The position numbers were made by a program, and so were the translations under genes. From Pantoea sp. Ep11b (GTDB taxonomy: Bacteria > Pseudomonadota > Gammaproteobacteria > Enterobacterales > Enterobacteriaceae), in NCBI RefSeq assembly GCF_040783975.1, contig NZ_CP160631.1, positions 2,914,001 to 2,978,000 on the forward strand: a stretch of DNA of 64,000 nt. Direction: 5' to 3'. The notes beneath the pieces are model-generated. The model saw only the letters and a list, made by a program, of their open reading frames with translations, did no database searches and had not been told where the DNA came from. Every line of letters starts with the position of its first letter. The stretch's first letter is position 1. This document shows positions 1 through 9,007 of the stretch, one piece after another.

Positions 1-1
1 G

Positions 2-307
2 ATGGTCGATTTCGCGCTGGAAGCGGAGCGCAACGGCCAGCTCAGCGCGCGCGAGGCGATCTTCCAGGCCTGCCTGCTGCGCTTCCGGCCGATTATGATG
101 ACCACGCTGGCTGCCCTGTTTGGTGCGCTGCCGCTGGTGCTGAGCAGCGGCGATGGCGCGGAGCTGCGTCAGCCGCTGGGGATTACCATCGCAGGCGGTC
201 TGGTGATGAGCCAGCTGCTGACGCTCTACACGACGCCGGTGGTCTATCTGATGATGGATAAACTGCGGCGCAAAAAACGTCCGCTGGTCGCCACGCCGCA
301 GCCGTAA
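2..307 (+). CDS. mdtC: MdtC, C-terminal end of the RND efflux pump subunit (partial)
   Basis: This is the last 101 codons of an inner-membrane RND drug-proton antiporter subunit. The gene begins left of the window, so the listed start is only the first in-frame codon. The visible part ends transmembrane segments 11-12 with the RND-typical stretch [17 protein letters not shown] and the end [15 protein letters not shown]. In E. coli MdtB and MdtC form a heteromultimer with adaptor MdtA and TolC and export bile salts and novobiocin. The choice of MdtC over MdtB rests on position: mdtD, baeS and baeR follow directly on the same strand, as in mdtABCD-baeSR. Confidence 0.93.
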   Translation: MVDFALEAERNGQLSAREAIFQACLLRFRPIMMTTLAALFGALPLVLSSGDGAELRQPLGITIAGGLVMSQLLTLYTTPVVYLMMDKLRRKKRPLVATPQP

Positions 308-358
308 TGGCGGCAGTGGCGTGAGACATCGGGGGTAAGGCCGTTATCGGGGGGAGCG

Positions 359-1765
359 ATGAGTACGCAAAGCACTAACGTCCGCTGGCAGTTATGGATC
401 GTTGCCATCGGCTTCTTTATGCAGACGCTGGATACCACCATCGTGAACACGGCGATCCCCGCTATGGCGCACGATCTGGGCGTCAGCCCGCTGCACATGC
501 ACGCGGTCATCGTCTACTACGTGCTGACGGTGGCGGTGATGCTGCCGGTCAGCGGCTGGCTGGCGGATCGCTTTGGCGTGCGCAACATCTTCTTCAGCGC
601 GATTCTGCTGTTCAGTCTGGGATCGCTGCTGTGCGCCCTCTCCGCCACGCTGGATCAGCTGGTGCTGTCGCGGGTGGTTCAGGGGATTGGCGGCGCGATG
701 ATGGTGCCGGTGGGCCGCCTGACGGTGATGAAGATCGTGCCGCGTGAGCAGTACATGTCCGCGATGACCTTTGTCACCCTGCCCGGTCAGATCGGCCCGC
801 TGCTCGGCCCGGCGCTGGGCGGCGTGCTGGTGGAGTACGCCAGCTGGCACTGGATCTTCCTGATCAATATTCCGGTCGGCATCGCGGGCGCTATCGCCAC
901 CCTGATGCTGATGCCCAACTACCGTATGCAGACGCGGCGCTTTGACTTTGCCGGTTTTATCCTGCTGGCCGCCGGCATGGCGACCCTGACCCTGGCGCTG
1001 GATGGTCAGCGCAGCAGCGGCGGCTCTCCCCTGCTGCTGGGCGGCATGATTCTGGCGGGCACCTTCTCGCTGCTCTTCTATCTGCTGCATGCGCGCGACA
1101 ATGATAATGCGCTGTTCAGCCTGAAGCTGTTCGATAACCCGATTTACGCCATCGGCCTGCTCGGCAGCTTCACCGGCCGCATCGGCAGTGGCATGCTGCC
1201 CTTTATGACGCCGATATTTCTGCAGCTCGGCATGGGCTACAGCCCGTTCCACGCTGGTCTGATGATGATTCCGATGGTGCTGGGCAATATGGGGATGAAG
1301 CGCATCGTGGTGCGCATCGTTAATCTTTATGGCTATCGCCGGGTGCTGGTGATGTCGACCGTGGCGCTGGCGCTGGTGGTGCTGCTCTTCCCGCTGGTGG
1401 CGATGCTGGGCTGGGTCTGGCTGCTGCCGCTGGTGCTGTTTCTGCAGGGGATGGTGAACGCCATTCGCTTCTCGTCGATGAATACCCTGACGCTGAAGGA
1501 GCTGCCCGATGAGCTGGCCTCCAGCGGCAACAGCCTGCTGTCGATGATCATGCAGCTGTCGATGAGTATTGGCGTCACCGTGGCCGGGCTGCTGCTGGGG
1601 GCGTTTGCGCAGGAGAGCGTGGCGGGCAGCGCCGCAGAGCACCAGATGTTTATTTATACCTACCTTTGCATGTCGCTGATTATCATCCTGCCCGCGCTGG
1701 TATTCTGGCGCGTTCCCTCCCAGGTGAGTACCAACGTCGATCTGCGACGCCGGAGAAAAAAATGA
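359..1765 (+). CDS. mdtD: MdtD, MFS (DHA2-type) transporter of the mdtABCD-baeSR operon
   Basis: A 468-residue major facilitator with about 14 predicted membrane helices. The motif [14 protein letters not shown], in the loop after helix 2, is the MFS motif A. The N-terminus [20 protein letters not shown] is typical of MdtD. MdtD is not needed for MdtABC multidrug efflux in E. coli; the Salmonella homologue has been described as an iron-citrate exporter (IceT) controlled by BaeSR. The ATG follows a GGGGGGAG ribosome-binding stretch. Its stop codon overlaps the baeS start in an ATGA arrangement, implying translational coupling. Confidence 0.94.
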   Translation: MSTQSTNVRWQLWIVAIGFFMQTLDTTIVNTAIPAMAHDLGVSPLHMHAVIVYYVLTVAVMLPVSGWLADRFGVRNIFFSAILLFSLGSLLCALSATLDQLVLSRVVQGIGGAMMVPVGRLTVMKIVPREQYMSAMTFVTLPGQIGPLLGPALGGVLVEYASWHWIFLINIPVGIAGAIATLMLMPNYRMQTRRFDFAGFILLAAGMATLTLALDGQRSSGGSPLLLGGMILAGTFSLLFYLLHARDNDNALFSLKLFDNPIYAIGLLGSFTGRIGSGMLPFMTPIFLQLGMGYSPFHAGLMMIPMVLGNMGMKRIVVRIVNLYGYRRVLVMSTVALALVVLLFPLVAMLGWVWLLPLVLFLQGMVNAIRFSSMNTLTLKELPDELASSGNSLLSMIMQLSMSIGVTVAGLLLGAFAQESVAGSAAEHQMFIYTYLCMSLIIILPALVFWRVPSQVSTNVDLRRRRKK

Positions 1766-3150
1766 GAGTGAACCTGCGCCTGGGTATCGGGGCGAAACTG
1801 TTTATGGCGATCTTCGCCACCTGTATGCTGGTGCTGATCACCATGCACTGGGGCGTGCGGCTCAGCTTCGAGCATGGCTTCGTCGACTACATCAAGCGCG
1901 GCAATCAGCAGCGCCTGAACCTGCTCAGCGATGCGCTGGCTGACCAGTATGAGCAGCACGGCAACTGGGATTTTTTGCGTCACAACGATCGGCTGATTTT
2001 CACCATGCTGCGTTCGCTGGAGCAGAACCCGGACAGCAGCAGTCAGCTGCCGCCCCACGGCTGGCGTACCCAGTTCTGGGTGCTCGATCAGCAGTACAAG
2101 GTGATGGTCGGCCCGCCGGGGCCGGTGCCGCCGGAAGGCACGCGGCGCAATATCACCACCAGCACGGGCAGGATAGTCGGCTGGGTGATCGGCTCTCCAC
2201 CGGAGCGGCTGACGCGCAGTACCGATATTAACTTTGATCTTCAGCAGCGGCGCACCAGCTGGATCATCGTCGGCCTCTCGACCCTGCTGGCGGCGCTGGC
2301 GACCTGGCTGATGGCGCGCGGTCTGCTGGCCCCGGTTAAGCGGCTGGTCGACGGCACCCATCATCTGGCGGCCGGTAACTTCGCCACCCGCGTCGAGGTC
2401 AGCAGCCGGGATGAACTGGGTCAGCTGGCGGGCGACTTCAACCTTCTCGCCCGCTCGCTGGAGAAAAACGAAAGCATGCGTCGCGCCTTTATGGCCGATA
2501 TCTCCCACGAGCTGCGCACCCCGCTGGCGATTCTGCGGGGTGAGCTGGAAGCGATGCAGGATGGGGTGCGCAAGCTGACGCCGGAAGCGATCGCCTCGTT
2601 ACAGAGTGAAGTGGTGGTACTGACCAAGCTGGTGGATGACCTGCATCAGCTGTCGCTCTCTGACGTGGGAGCCCTCGCCTACCGCAAACAGGCGACCGAT
2701 CTGGTACAGCTGCTGGAGGTGACGGCGGGCAGCTTTGCCGAACGCTATCGCGCGCACCAGCTGACGCTGAAACTGAATCTGCCCGACCAGGCCCCCTTCT
2801 TTGGCGATCCCGACCGCCTGATGCAACTCTTCACCAACCTGCTGGAGAACAGCCTGCGCTACACCGACAGCGGAGGCCGGGTAGAGGTGACGCTCCGCTA
2901 TGAGGCTCCCGACTGGCATATCGAATTTGATGACAGTGCGCCCGGCGTGGACAAGGCGTATCAGGCGCAGATTTTTGAGCGTTTCTTCCGCACCGAGGGG
3001 TCACGCAACCGTGCCAGCGGCGGCTCAGGCCTCGGCCTCGCGATCTGCAAAAATATTGCGGCCGCGCATGGTGGCGACCTTCATGCGGCGCACTCTGATT
3101 TAGGTGGACTGAAAATCGCGCTACACTTGCGCTATGTTCCCCCTGTGTAG
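1762..3150 (+). CDS. baeS: BaeS, envelope-stress sensor histidine kinase
   Basis: A 462-residue inner-membrane sensor kinase. An N-terminal membrane helix (residues about 10-35) is followed by a periplasmic sensor region, a second helix near residues 170-195 and a HAMP linker. The HisKA motif [12 protein letters not shown] holds the phospho-accepting His at about residue 249. The ATPase domain has an N box ([16 protein letters not shown]) and a G box ([11 protein letters not shown]). I chose the ATG that overlaps the mdtD stop; an upstream in-frame ATG lies deep inside mdtD and adds non-family sequence. BaeS phosphorylates BaeR in response to indole, tannin, zinc and other envelope stresses. 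Confidence 0.95.
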   Translation: MRVNLRLGIGAKLFMAIFATCMLVLITMHWGVRLSFEHGFVDYIKRGNQQRLNLLSDALADQYEQHGNWDFLRHNDRLIFTMLRSLEQNPDSSSQLPPHGWRTQFWVLDQQYKVMVGPPGPVPPEGTRRNITTSTGRIVGWVIGSPPERLTRSTDINFDLQQRRTSWIIVGLSTLLAALATWLMARGLLAPVKRLVDGTHHLAAGNFATRVEVSSRDELGQLAGDFNLLARSLEKNESMRRAFMADISHELRTPLAILRGELEAMQDGVRKLTPEAIASLQSEVVVLTKLVDDLHQLSLSDVGALAYRKQATDLVQLLEVTAGSFAERYRAHQLTLKLNLPDQAPFFGDPDRLMQLFTNLLENSLRYTDSGGRVEVTLRYEAPDWHIEFDDSAPGVDKAYQAQIFERFFRTEGSRNRASGGSGLGLAICKNIAAAHGGDLHAAHSDLGGLKIALHLRYVPPV

Positions 3151-3156
3151 ACGCTT

Positions 3157-3864
3157 ATGAGCCAGGAAACCCCCGATCCGCTGATTCTGGTGGTCGAAGA
3201 TGAGCCGAAACTGGCGCAGCTGATGATCGATTATCTGCTCGCCTCAAATTACCGTACCCATCACATTGCCGACGGCAGTGCGGTGCTGGAGTATGTCCGC
3301 CAGACGCCACCCGATCTGATGCTGCTGGATTTAATGCTGCCCGGCACAGACGGCCTGACGCTGTGCCGCGAAATCCGCCGCCATTCCGACCTGCCGATTA
3401 TTATGGTGACGGCGCGCACCGAAGAGATCGACCGGCTGCTGGGGCTGGAGCTGGGCGCGGATGACTACATCTGCAAACCCTTCAGTCCGCGTGAGGTGGT
3501 GGCGCGGGTGAAAACCATTCTGCGTCGGGTCAGACGTTCAGCGGAGGAGCCGCAGAGCGCCTCGCTGCTGCGGGTCGATGAAAGCCGCTTCTCCGCCAGC
3601 TGGCGCGAGAAACCACTTGATCTCACCCCGGCGGAGTTCCGCCTGCTGAAAACGCTGTCGCTGGAGCCGGGCAAGGTCTTTTCACGCGAACAGCTGCTTA
3701 ACCATCTCTATGATGACTATCGCGTGGTGACGGATCGCACAATCGACAGCCACATCAAGAATCTGCGCCGCAAGCTGGAGCTGCTCGACAGCGAGCAACC
3801 CTTTATCCGCGCCGTTTACGGCATGGGGTATCGCTGGGAGGCCGACGCCTGTCATTTGATCTAG
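3157..3864 (+). CDS. baeR: BaeR, OmpR-family response regulator
   Basis: A 235-residue regulator. The receiver domain spans residues about 8-122, with acidic pocket VVEDE, phospho-accepting Asp at about residue 58 ([10 protein letters not shown]) and conserved Lys in [15 protein letters not shown]-terminal winged helix follows ([12 protein letters not shown] to [12 protein letters not shown]). The gene starts 6 bases after baeS, so the two are surely cotranscribed. BaeR activates mdtABCD, acrD and spy in E. coli; its binding site is expected upstream of mdtA, outside this window. The stop codon sits right beside an FNR-type box that belongs to the next gene. Confidence 0.95.
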   Translation: MSQETPDPLILVVEDEPKLAQLMIDYLLASNYRTHHIADGSAVLEYVRQTPPDLMLLDLMLPGTDGLTLCREIRRHSDLPIIMVTARTEEIDRLLGLELGADDYICKPFSPREVVARVKTILRRVRRSAEEPQSASLLRVDESRFSASWREKPLDLTPAEFRLLKTLSLEPGKVFSREQLLNHLYDDYRVVTDRTIDSHIKNLRRKLELLDSEQPFIRAVYGMGYRWEADACHLI

Positions 3865-3865
3865 T

Positions 3866-3908
3866 TTGATCCTGATCAATTTACTTCCCTTTTCTCACTG
3901 CCTACAAT
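3866..3908 (+). promoter_or_regulatory. Predicted FNR-dependent promoter of trhP
   Basis: A perfect FNR-consensus palindrome, TTGATCCTGATCAA, lies at 3866-3879. It abuts a -35-like TTTACT (3880-3885), and a strong -10 TACAAT follows at 3903-3908 with a 17-base spacer. A transcription start about 7 bases beyond the -10 would place the box centre near -41.5, the class II activator position. Sequence and geometry are seen; regulation by FNR is inference. Confidence 0.65.
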
Positions 3909-3919
3909 TCCGCACCTTT

Positions 3920-3959
3920 TGCAGGGCTTAAGGCCCTGCACCTGCCGCCTGCGGCGGCA
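3920..3959 (+). other. Two tandem hairpins in the trhP 5' leader
   Basis: TGCAGGGC (3920-3927) pairs perfectly with GCCCTGCA (3933-3940) around a 5-base loop. TGCCGCC (3943-3949) pairs with GGCGGCA (3953-3959) around a 3-base loop. Both lie between the predicted transcription start and the trhP ATG. Neither has a T tract, so they look like mRNA leader structure rather than a terminator. Confidence 0.5.
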
Positions 3960-3986
3960 TGCTGACCTGACATCAGTGAGAAAAAC

Positions 3987-5369
3987 ATGAAACCTGAGCT
4001 TCTTTCCCCCGCCGGCACGCTGAAAAACATGCGTTACGCCTTTGCCTACGGTGCCGATGCCGTCTATGCCGGCCAGCCGCGCTACAGCCTGCGGGTGCGC
4101 AACAACGAATTTACCCACGAGAATCTTGCGCTGGGCATCAGCGAGGCCCACGCGCTGGGCAAAAAATTCTATGTGGTCGTCAACATTGCGCCGCACAACG
4201 CCAAGCTGAAAACCTTTATCCGCGACCTGACGCCGGTGGTGGCCATGCAGCCCGACGCGCTGATCATGTCCGATCCCGGCCTGATTATGCTGGTGCGGGA
4301 GGCCTTTCCGTCGATGCCGATTCACCTGTCGGTGCAGGCCAACGCAGTCAACTGGGCGACAGTAAAATTCTGGCAGCAGAGGGGGCTGAGCCGGGTGATC
4401 CTGTCGCGTGAGCTGTCGCTGGAGGAGATCGCCGAGATCCGCCAGCAGGTACCGGAGATGGAGCTGGAAGTCTTTGTTCACGGTGCGCTCTGCATGGCCT
4501 ATTCCGGTCGCTGTCTGCTGTCGGGCTACATGAACAAGCGCGACCCGAATCAGGGCACCTGCACCAACGCCTGCCGCTGGGAGTACAAAGTGGCCGAAGG
4601 TCAGCAGGATGAGGTGGGCAATATTGTGGGTATCCATGAGCCCATCGCGGTACAGGATGTGACCCCTACGCTGGGCGTAGGCCAGCCGACTGATAAGGTG
4701 TTTCTGCTGGAAGAGAAGATGAAACCGGGCGAGGTGATGAGCGCATTCGAAGATGAGCACGGCACTTACATTATGAATTCGCGCGATCTGCGTGCGGTCG
4801 CCCATGTGGAGCGGCTCAGCGGGATGGGCGTGCATTCGCTGAAAATTGAGGGCCGCACCAAGTCCTACTACTACTGCGCCCGGACCGCACAGGTCTATCG
4901 CCGGGCGATTGATGATGCTGCCGACGGTAAACCTTTTGATCCTTCGCTGCTGCAGACCCTGGAAGGTCTGGCCCATCGCGGTTATACCGAAGGCTTTCTG
5001 CGCCGCCACACCCATGACAGCTATCAGAACTATCAGCAGGGCTTTTCGGTTTCAGATCGCCAGCAGTTTGTCGGTGAATTTACCGGTGAGCGCCGGGGTG
5101 CGTGGGCGGAAGTGGCGGTGAAGAACAAGTTTATGCTGCATGACAGCACAGAGATCATGACACCGGCAGGGAATCTGCAGTGTCGGATCGATGCGCTGCA
5201 GAATGCGCGCGGTGAGCCCACGGAGATTGCGCCGGGCGATGGTCATCGCGTCTGGCTGCAGGTCCCTGAAGAGGTGGATCTGCAGTTTGCCCTGCTGCTG
5301 CGTAACTTCGATCACGGCGAGGATACCCGCGATCCGCACAACCGTTTACCAACGGAAACAATTTGTTGA
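3987..5369 (+). CDS. trhP: TrhP (YegQ), tRNA U34 5-hydroxylation protein, U32 peptidase family
   Basis: A 460-residue protein of the U32 family. The family signature lies at about residues 160-195: EVFVHGALCMAYSGRCLLSG followed by CTNACRWEY, supplying conserved cysteines. The C-terminal part is a beta-rich domain. In E. coli, TrhP acts in oxygen-independent 5-hydroxylation of wobble uridine in tRNA, drawing on prephenate, while TrhO is the oxygen-dependent alternative. Length and N-terminus MKPELLSPAGTLKNMRYAFA match YegQ closely. Its separate promoter, with an FNR-type box, would fit an anaerobic role. The stop codon lies just before the CRP-type site of cyaR. Confidence 0.93.
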   Translation: MKPELLSPAGTLKNMRYAFAYGADAVYAGQPRYSLRVRNNEFTHENLALGISEAHALGKKFYVVVNIAPHNAKLKTFIRDLTPVVAMQPDALIMSDPGLIMLVREAFPSMPIHLSVQANAVNWATVKFWQQRGLSRVILSRELSLEEIAEIRQQVPEMELEVFVHGALCMAYSGRCLLSGYMNKRDPNQGTCTNACRWEYKVAEGQQDEVGNIVGIHEPIAVQDVTPTLGVGQPTDKVFLLEEKMKPGEVMSAFEDEHGTYIMNSRDLRAVAHVERLSGMGVHSLKIEGRTKSYYYCARTAQVYRRAIDDAADGKPFDPSLLQTLEGLAHRGYTEGFLRRHTHDSYQNYQQGFSVSDRQQFVGEFTGERRGAWAEVAVKNKFMLHDSTEIMTPAGNLQCRIDALQNARGEPTEIAPGDGHRVWLQVPEEVDLQFALLLRNFDHGEDTRDPHNRLPTETIC

Positions 5370-5371
5370 AA

Positions 5372-5414
5372 TCAGAACAGGATCACAGACCCTTGCCAGC
5401 CACTGCTTTATAGT
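5372..5414 (+). promoter_or_regulatory. CyaR promoter with CRP-type site
   Basis: TCAGA-N6-TCACA (5372-5387) matches the CRP consensus fully in the right half and in 3 of 5 positions in the left. A -10 TATAGT follows at 5409-5414. With a start at 5421-5422 the site centre lies at about -42, the class II position. E. coli CyaR is known to be CRP-activated, so the site is as expected. Confidence 0.65.
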
Positions 5415-5421
5415 CCCGCCT

Positions 5422-5507
5422 GCTGCTAACGAGTAACAATAAACGGCAGAATTATCAGGAACCACCTCATTTACCCGCCCGGCTCCCCCGTGCGGGTTTT
5501 CTTTTTT
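5422..5507 (+). ncRNA. cyaR: CyaR small regulatory RNA
   Basis: This lies directly downstream of trhP (yegQ), the place cyaR occupies in E. coli. The predicted transcript starts GCTGCTAACGAG and contains CAGGAACCACCTC at 5456-5468, which matches the conserved single-stranded core of CyaR almost exactly. It ends in a terminator: ACCCGC-C-CGG (5473-5482) pairs with CCG-T-GCGGGT (5488-5497) with one mismatch, then a T-rich run. CyaR is an Hfq-dependent RNA that represses ompX, luxS, nadE and other mRNAs by pairing to ribosome-binding sites. The 5' third and the terminator stem differ from my memory of the E. coli sequence. The call rests on core, position and promoter. Confidence 0.85.
5473..5507 (+). 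terminator. Rho-independent terminator of cyaR
   Basis: ACCCGC and CGG pair with CCG and GCGGGT around loop CTCCC, with one internal C/T mismatch, followed by TTTTCTTTTTT. It also separates trhP/cyaR from yegS. Confidence 0.8.
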
Positions 5508-5587
5508 CTCTCTTTCTCCAATAATTTGCTGCTGGCAGCTATGTTATAAACTCCTCTCTTACTCTGTAGATCCTCAAGGAACGCAAA

Positions 5588-6487
5588 ATGGATAATAAAC
5601 CGCTTACGCTGCTCATCCTGAACGGAAAAGGCGCGGGTAATGAAGATCTGCGCGACGCGATTACTGCCCTGCGTGAACAAGGTTTCAACATTGCGGTGCG
5701 TGTCACGTTTGAAAAAGGGGACGGCGACCGTTACGTCAAAGAGGCGATTGCGCTGAGGGCGGAAACCGTAGTGGCAGGCGGTGGCGATGGCACCATCAAT
5801 GAAATCGCGACGGCGCTGGCCGCGTCTGATGCGGAATATCGTCCGGCTCTGGGCATTCTGCCGCTGGGCACCGCCAATGACTTTGCCACCAGCGTCGGTA
5901 TTCCCGAAGAGATGGAACCCGCTCTGCGGCTGGCGATCCAGGGTAAGGCGCATGCTATCGATCTGGCCCGGGTTAACCAGAGCCACTACTTCATTAATAT
6001 GGCGACCGGTGGATTTGGCACCCGTATCACGACTGAGACACCGGAAAAGCTCAAGTCCGCGCTGGGCGGCGTCTCCTACTTTATTCACGGCCTGATGCGC
6101 ATGGATACGCTCAAACCCGACACCTGTGAAATCAGCGGTCCCGATTTCGCCTGGCAGGGCGATGCGCTGGTGATCGGCATCGGTAATGGTCGCCAGGCGG
6201 GCGGCGGTCAGCGGTTATGCCCTTCTGCCCTGATCAACGATGGCCGGCTGGATGTGAGTATCGTGACCGCTCAGGAGCTGCTGCCCACGCTGCTGCACTC
6301 CCTGACCGGCGACGATGACAATCCGGGTATCGTCACCACGCAGCTCGAATCTCTGACCATCCGCTCTCCACATGAGATGACCTTTAACCTGGACGGTGAG
6401 CCGCTTTCCGGCCGCGAATTTGTTATTGAGGTTATGGCTGGGGCGCTGAGCTGCCGCCTGCCGCCGCAGTGCGCCCTGCTTTCCTGA
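5588..6487 (+). CDS. yegS: YegS, lipid (phosphatidylglycerol) kinase
   Basis: A 299-residue protein of the diacylglycerol-kinase catalytic family. The nucleotide-binding motif is [14 protein letters not shown] (residues about 61-74), and [14 protein letters not shown] matches the second family motif. YegS phosphorylates phosphatidylglycerol in vitro and binds the membrane peripherally; its physiological role is unclear. Length equals E. coli YegS. An AAGGA ribosome-binding site sits 7 bases before the ATG. The gene is monocistronic: a terminator lies upstream and a gap follows. Confidence 0.93.
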   Translation: MDNKPLTLLILNGKGAGNEDLRDAITALREQGFNIAVRVTFEKGDGDRYVKEAIALRAETVVAGGGDGTINEIATALAASDAEYRPALGILPLGTANDFATSVGIPEEMEPALRLAIQGKAHAIDLARVNQSHYFINMATGGFGTRITTETPEKLKSALGGVSYFIHGLMRMDTLKPDTCEISGPDFAWQGDALVIGIGNGRQAGGGQRLCPSALINDGRLDVSIVTAQELLPTLLHSLTGDDDNPGIVTTQLESLTIRSPHEMTFNLDGEPLSGREFVIEVMAGALSCRLPPQCALLS

Positions 6488-6601
6488 TTATCGTTAACGG
6501 GGGTGATAGCCCCCGTCTGCTATCTGCTTACGCCCTGTTGTCAACCCGTCCCCTGCCACGCCGCCGCCTTTCTGCCCTGTGATTTCCCCTGCACTGCACT
6601 C

Positions 6602-6646
6602 TGTGATTCCCTTCACAACTCTGCCAGCCTTACTTGTATGGTAGTA
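6602..6646 (+). promoter_or_regulatory. CRP site and possible RspR operator upstream of rspA
   Basis: TGTGATTCCCTTCACA (6602-6617) is a perfect TGTGA-N6-TCACA CRP site. Downstream, TACT (6631-6634) and AGTA (6643-6646) form an inverted pair with an 8-base spacer, a plausible GntR-type operator for RspR. The CRP call is strong by sequence; the operator is a guess. Confidence 0.6.
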
Positions 6647-6695
6647 TTATTGCGCGTATTTTTTCGTCATTAAACACTGACGGAAGGTACCCGGA

Positions 6696-7910
6696 ATGAA
6701 AATTGTTAAGGCGGAAGTCTTTGTCACCTGTGCAGGCAGGAACTTTGTCACGCTGAAGATCACCACCGATCAGGGCCTGACCGGCGTGGGTGACGCCACA
6801 CTCAACGGCCGCGAGCTGCCGGTCGCCTCCTACCTGAAAGATCATGTCTGTCCGCAACTGATCGGCCGCGATGCCCATCAGATCGAGGATATCTGGCAAT
6901 ACTTCTATAAGGGCGCTTACTGGCGTCGCGGTCCCGTAACGATGTCCGCGATCTCTGCCGTCGATATGGCGCTGTGGGATATCAAAGGCAAAGCCGCAAA
7001 TATGCCGGTTTACCAGCTGCTGGGCGGCGCTTCCCGTACCGGGGTGATGGTCTATTGCCACACCACCGGCCACTCTATCGATGAAGTCATGGATGATTAC
7101 GCCAGGCACAAAGAGCTGGGTTTTAAAGCGATTCGCGCGCAGTGCGGCGTGCCGGGAATGAAAACCACCTATGGCATGGCGAAAGGCAAAGGGCTGGCGT
7201 ATGAACCGGCGACCAAAGGCAACTGGCCGGAAGAGCAGCTCTGGTCAACCGAGAAGTATCTCGACTTCACCCCAAAACTGTTCGCCGCCATCCGCGATAA
7301 ATTTGGTTTCGATGAGCATCTGCTGCATGACATGCACCATCGCCTGACGCCGATTGAGGCGGCCCGCTTTGGCAAGAGCGTGGAGGACTATCGCCTGTTC
7401 TGGATGGAGGATCCAACGCCTGCGGAAAATCAGGCCTGCTTCCGCCTCATCCGTCAGCACACCGTGACCCCGATTGCGGTGGGCGAAGTGTTCAACAGCA
7501 TCTGGGATTGCAAGCAGCTGATTGAAGAGCAGCTGATCGACTATATCCGCACCACCATTACACACGCAGGCGGCATTACCGGCATGCGGCGTATCGCTGA
7601 TTTTGCCTCGCTTTATCAGGTACGCACCGGCTCGCACGGTCCTTCCGATCTCTCGCCGATCTGCATGGCGGCGGCGCTGCACTTTGACCTCTGGGTGCCG
7701 AATTTCGGCGTGCAGGAGTATATGGGCTTCTCTGAACAGATGATGGCGCTGTTTGATGCGAGCTGGCGCTTTGACCAGGGCTACATGCATCCTGGCGACA
7801 AGCCCGGCCTCGGCATCGACTTTAACGAAAAACTGGCGGCGAAATATCCCTATGAGCCTGCTTATCTGCCGGTCGCCCGTCTTGAAGATGGCACCCTCTG
7901 GAACTGGTAA
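6696..7910 (+). CDS. rspA: RspA, mannonate dehydratase family protein (enolase superfamily)
   Basis: A 404-residue enolase-superfamily protein of the ManD/RspA group. Metal ligands are visible in order: Asp in LLHDMHH, Glu in FWMEDPTP and Glu in AVGEVFN. Family members dehydrate D-mannonate (or D-gluconate) to 2-keto-3-deoxygluconate, many of them weakly. Here the loop reads HGPSDLSP; as I recall, the proline marks the low-activity RspA-type subgroup, while efficient ManD enzymes have alanine. So the physiological substrate may not be mannonate. First gene of a five-gene same-strand cluster; rspB starts 11 bases after its stop. Confidence 0.9.
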   Translation: MKIVKAEVFVTCAGRNFVTLKITTDQGLTGVGDATLNGRELPVASYLKDHVCPQLIGRDAHQIEDIWQYFYKGAYWRRGPVTMSAISAVDMALWDIKGKAANMPVYQLLGGASRTGVMVYCHTTGHSIDEVMDDYARHKELGFKAIRAQCGVPGMKTTYGMAKGKGLAYEPATKGNWPEEQLWSTEKYLDFTPKLFAAIRDKFGFDEHLLHDMHHRLTPIEAARFGKSVEDYRLFWMEDPTPAENQACFRLIRQHTVTPIAVGEVFNSIWDCKQLIEEQLIDYIRTTITHAGGITGMRRIADFASLYQVRTGSHGPSDLSPICMAAALHFDLWVPNFGVQEYMGFSEQMMALFDASWRFDQGYMHPGDKPGLGIDFNEKLAAKYPYEPAYLPVARLEDGTLWNW

Positions 7911-7920
7911 GGAGAAACGG

Positions 7921-8931
7921 ATGAAAAGCGTAGTGATTGAACAGCCGGGAAAACTGGCGATCGCGGAGCGCCCCCTGCCTCAACCGGCGTCGGGCGAAGT
8001 GCGGGTAAAAGTGGCCTGTGCCAGCATCTGCGGCTCGGATATCCATATCTGGCACGGCCACAACCCATTCGCCAGCTATCCCCGGGTCATCGGCCATGAG
8101 TTTTTTGGTGTGATCGATGCGGTGGGCGACGGGGTTGACGCGGCCCGTCTGGGTCAGCGCGTTGCGGTCGATCCGGTCATCAGCTGCGGGAGCTGCTATC
8201 CCTGCTCTGTCGGGCGACCCAATGTCTGCACCACGCTGCAGGTGATCGGCGTGCACCGCGATGGCGGCTTCAGCGACTATGCGCTGGCGCCCGCCCGCAA
8301 TGCCTGGCCGCTGCCGGAAACGATCCCCGATCGGCTCGCCAGCCTGATTGAACCATTCACTATCGCCGCCAACATCACGGCGTTTCTTCAGCCGCGTCCC
8401 GACGATATCGCCCTGATCTACGGTGCCGGTCCGATGGGACTTACCGCCGTGCAGGTGCTGAAAGGGGTCTATGGCGTGAAGAGCGTGATGGTGGCAGATC
8501 GGCTGCCGGAACGGCTGGCACTGGCCGCGCAGAGCGGTGCGGACCAGTGCTTCGATAACGGTGACATCCCGCTGGCGGAGCAGCTCAGCGGTGTGCAGCC
8601 GACGCTGATTATTGACGCCGCCTGCCAACCCGCCATTCTGGCTGAAGCGGCGGCGCTCGCCTCACCGGCCGGTCGCATCGGCCTGCTGGGCTTCTCTGGC
8701 GAACCCTGCAGCATTACGCAGCAGAGCCTGACCAGTAAAGAGCTGTCGCTGTTTACCTCGCGCCTTAACAGTAACCGCTTCCCACAGGTCATTGGCTGGA
8801 TGGAACAGGGGTTACTCCAGCCCGAAAAACTGGTGACACACGCCTTTCCGCTCAGGGAGGTGGAACGCGCGATGACCCTGTTTGAAAAAGATCCGCGCAC
8901 CTGCTGCAAAGTGATCCTGCAAATGGATTAA
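7921..8931 (+). CDS. rspB: RspB, zinc-dependent alcohol/sugar-acid dehydrogenase
   Basis: A 336-residue medium-chain dehydrogenase. Catalytic zinc ligands are Cys37 (ASICGSD) and His59-Glu60 (VIGHEFFG). A structural zinc site is formed by Cys89, Cys92, Cys95 and Cys103. The Rossmann motif GAGPMG sits near residue 168. Relatives oxidise L-gulonate, L-galactonate or similar polyols. I chose ATG 7921, preceded by AAGGAG, over an in-frame start inside rspA. The pairing with rspA matches E. coli rspAB. The exact substrate is unknown; the context says a sugar acid. Confidence 0.9.
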   Translation: MKSVVIEQPGKLAIAERPLPQPASGEVRVKVACASICGSDIHIWHGHNPFASYPRVIGHEFFGVIDAVGDGVDAARLGQRVAVDPVISCGSCYPCSVGRPNVCTTLQVIGVHRDGGFSDYALAPARNAWPLPETIPDRLASLIEPFTIAANITAFLQPRPDDIALIYGAGPMGLTAVQVLKGVYGVKSVMVADRLPERLALAAQSGADQCFDNGDIPLAEQLSGVQPTLIIDAACQPAILAEAAALASPAGRIGLLGFSGEPCSITQQSLTSKELSLFTSRLNSNRFPQVIGWMEQGLLQPEKLVTHAFPLREVERAMTLFEKDPRTCCKVILQMD

Positions 8932-9007
8932 CAGCCGCTGTGCCGAGGCGGTGCCGGTACATTTTCGCGGGCACCCTTAAAACGATAAAACAGACCCCGG
9001 AGTTTGT

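Noticed and set aside
392..1642. 416-codon open frame on the minus strand
   Set aside because: It lies opposite mdtD and its translation is His/Gln/Arg-rich low-complexity sequence, typical of an antisense shadow of a GC-rich membrane protein gene.
3876..5015. 379-codon minus-strand open frame
   Set aside because: Antisense to trhP, whose protein is clearly recognised; no family motifs in the antisense translation.
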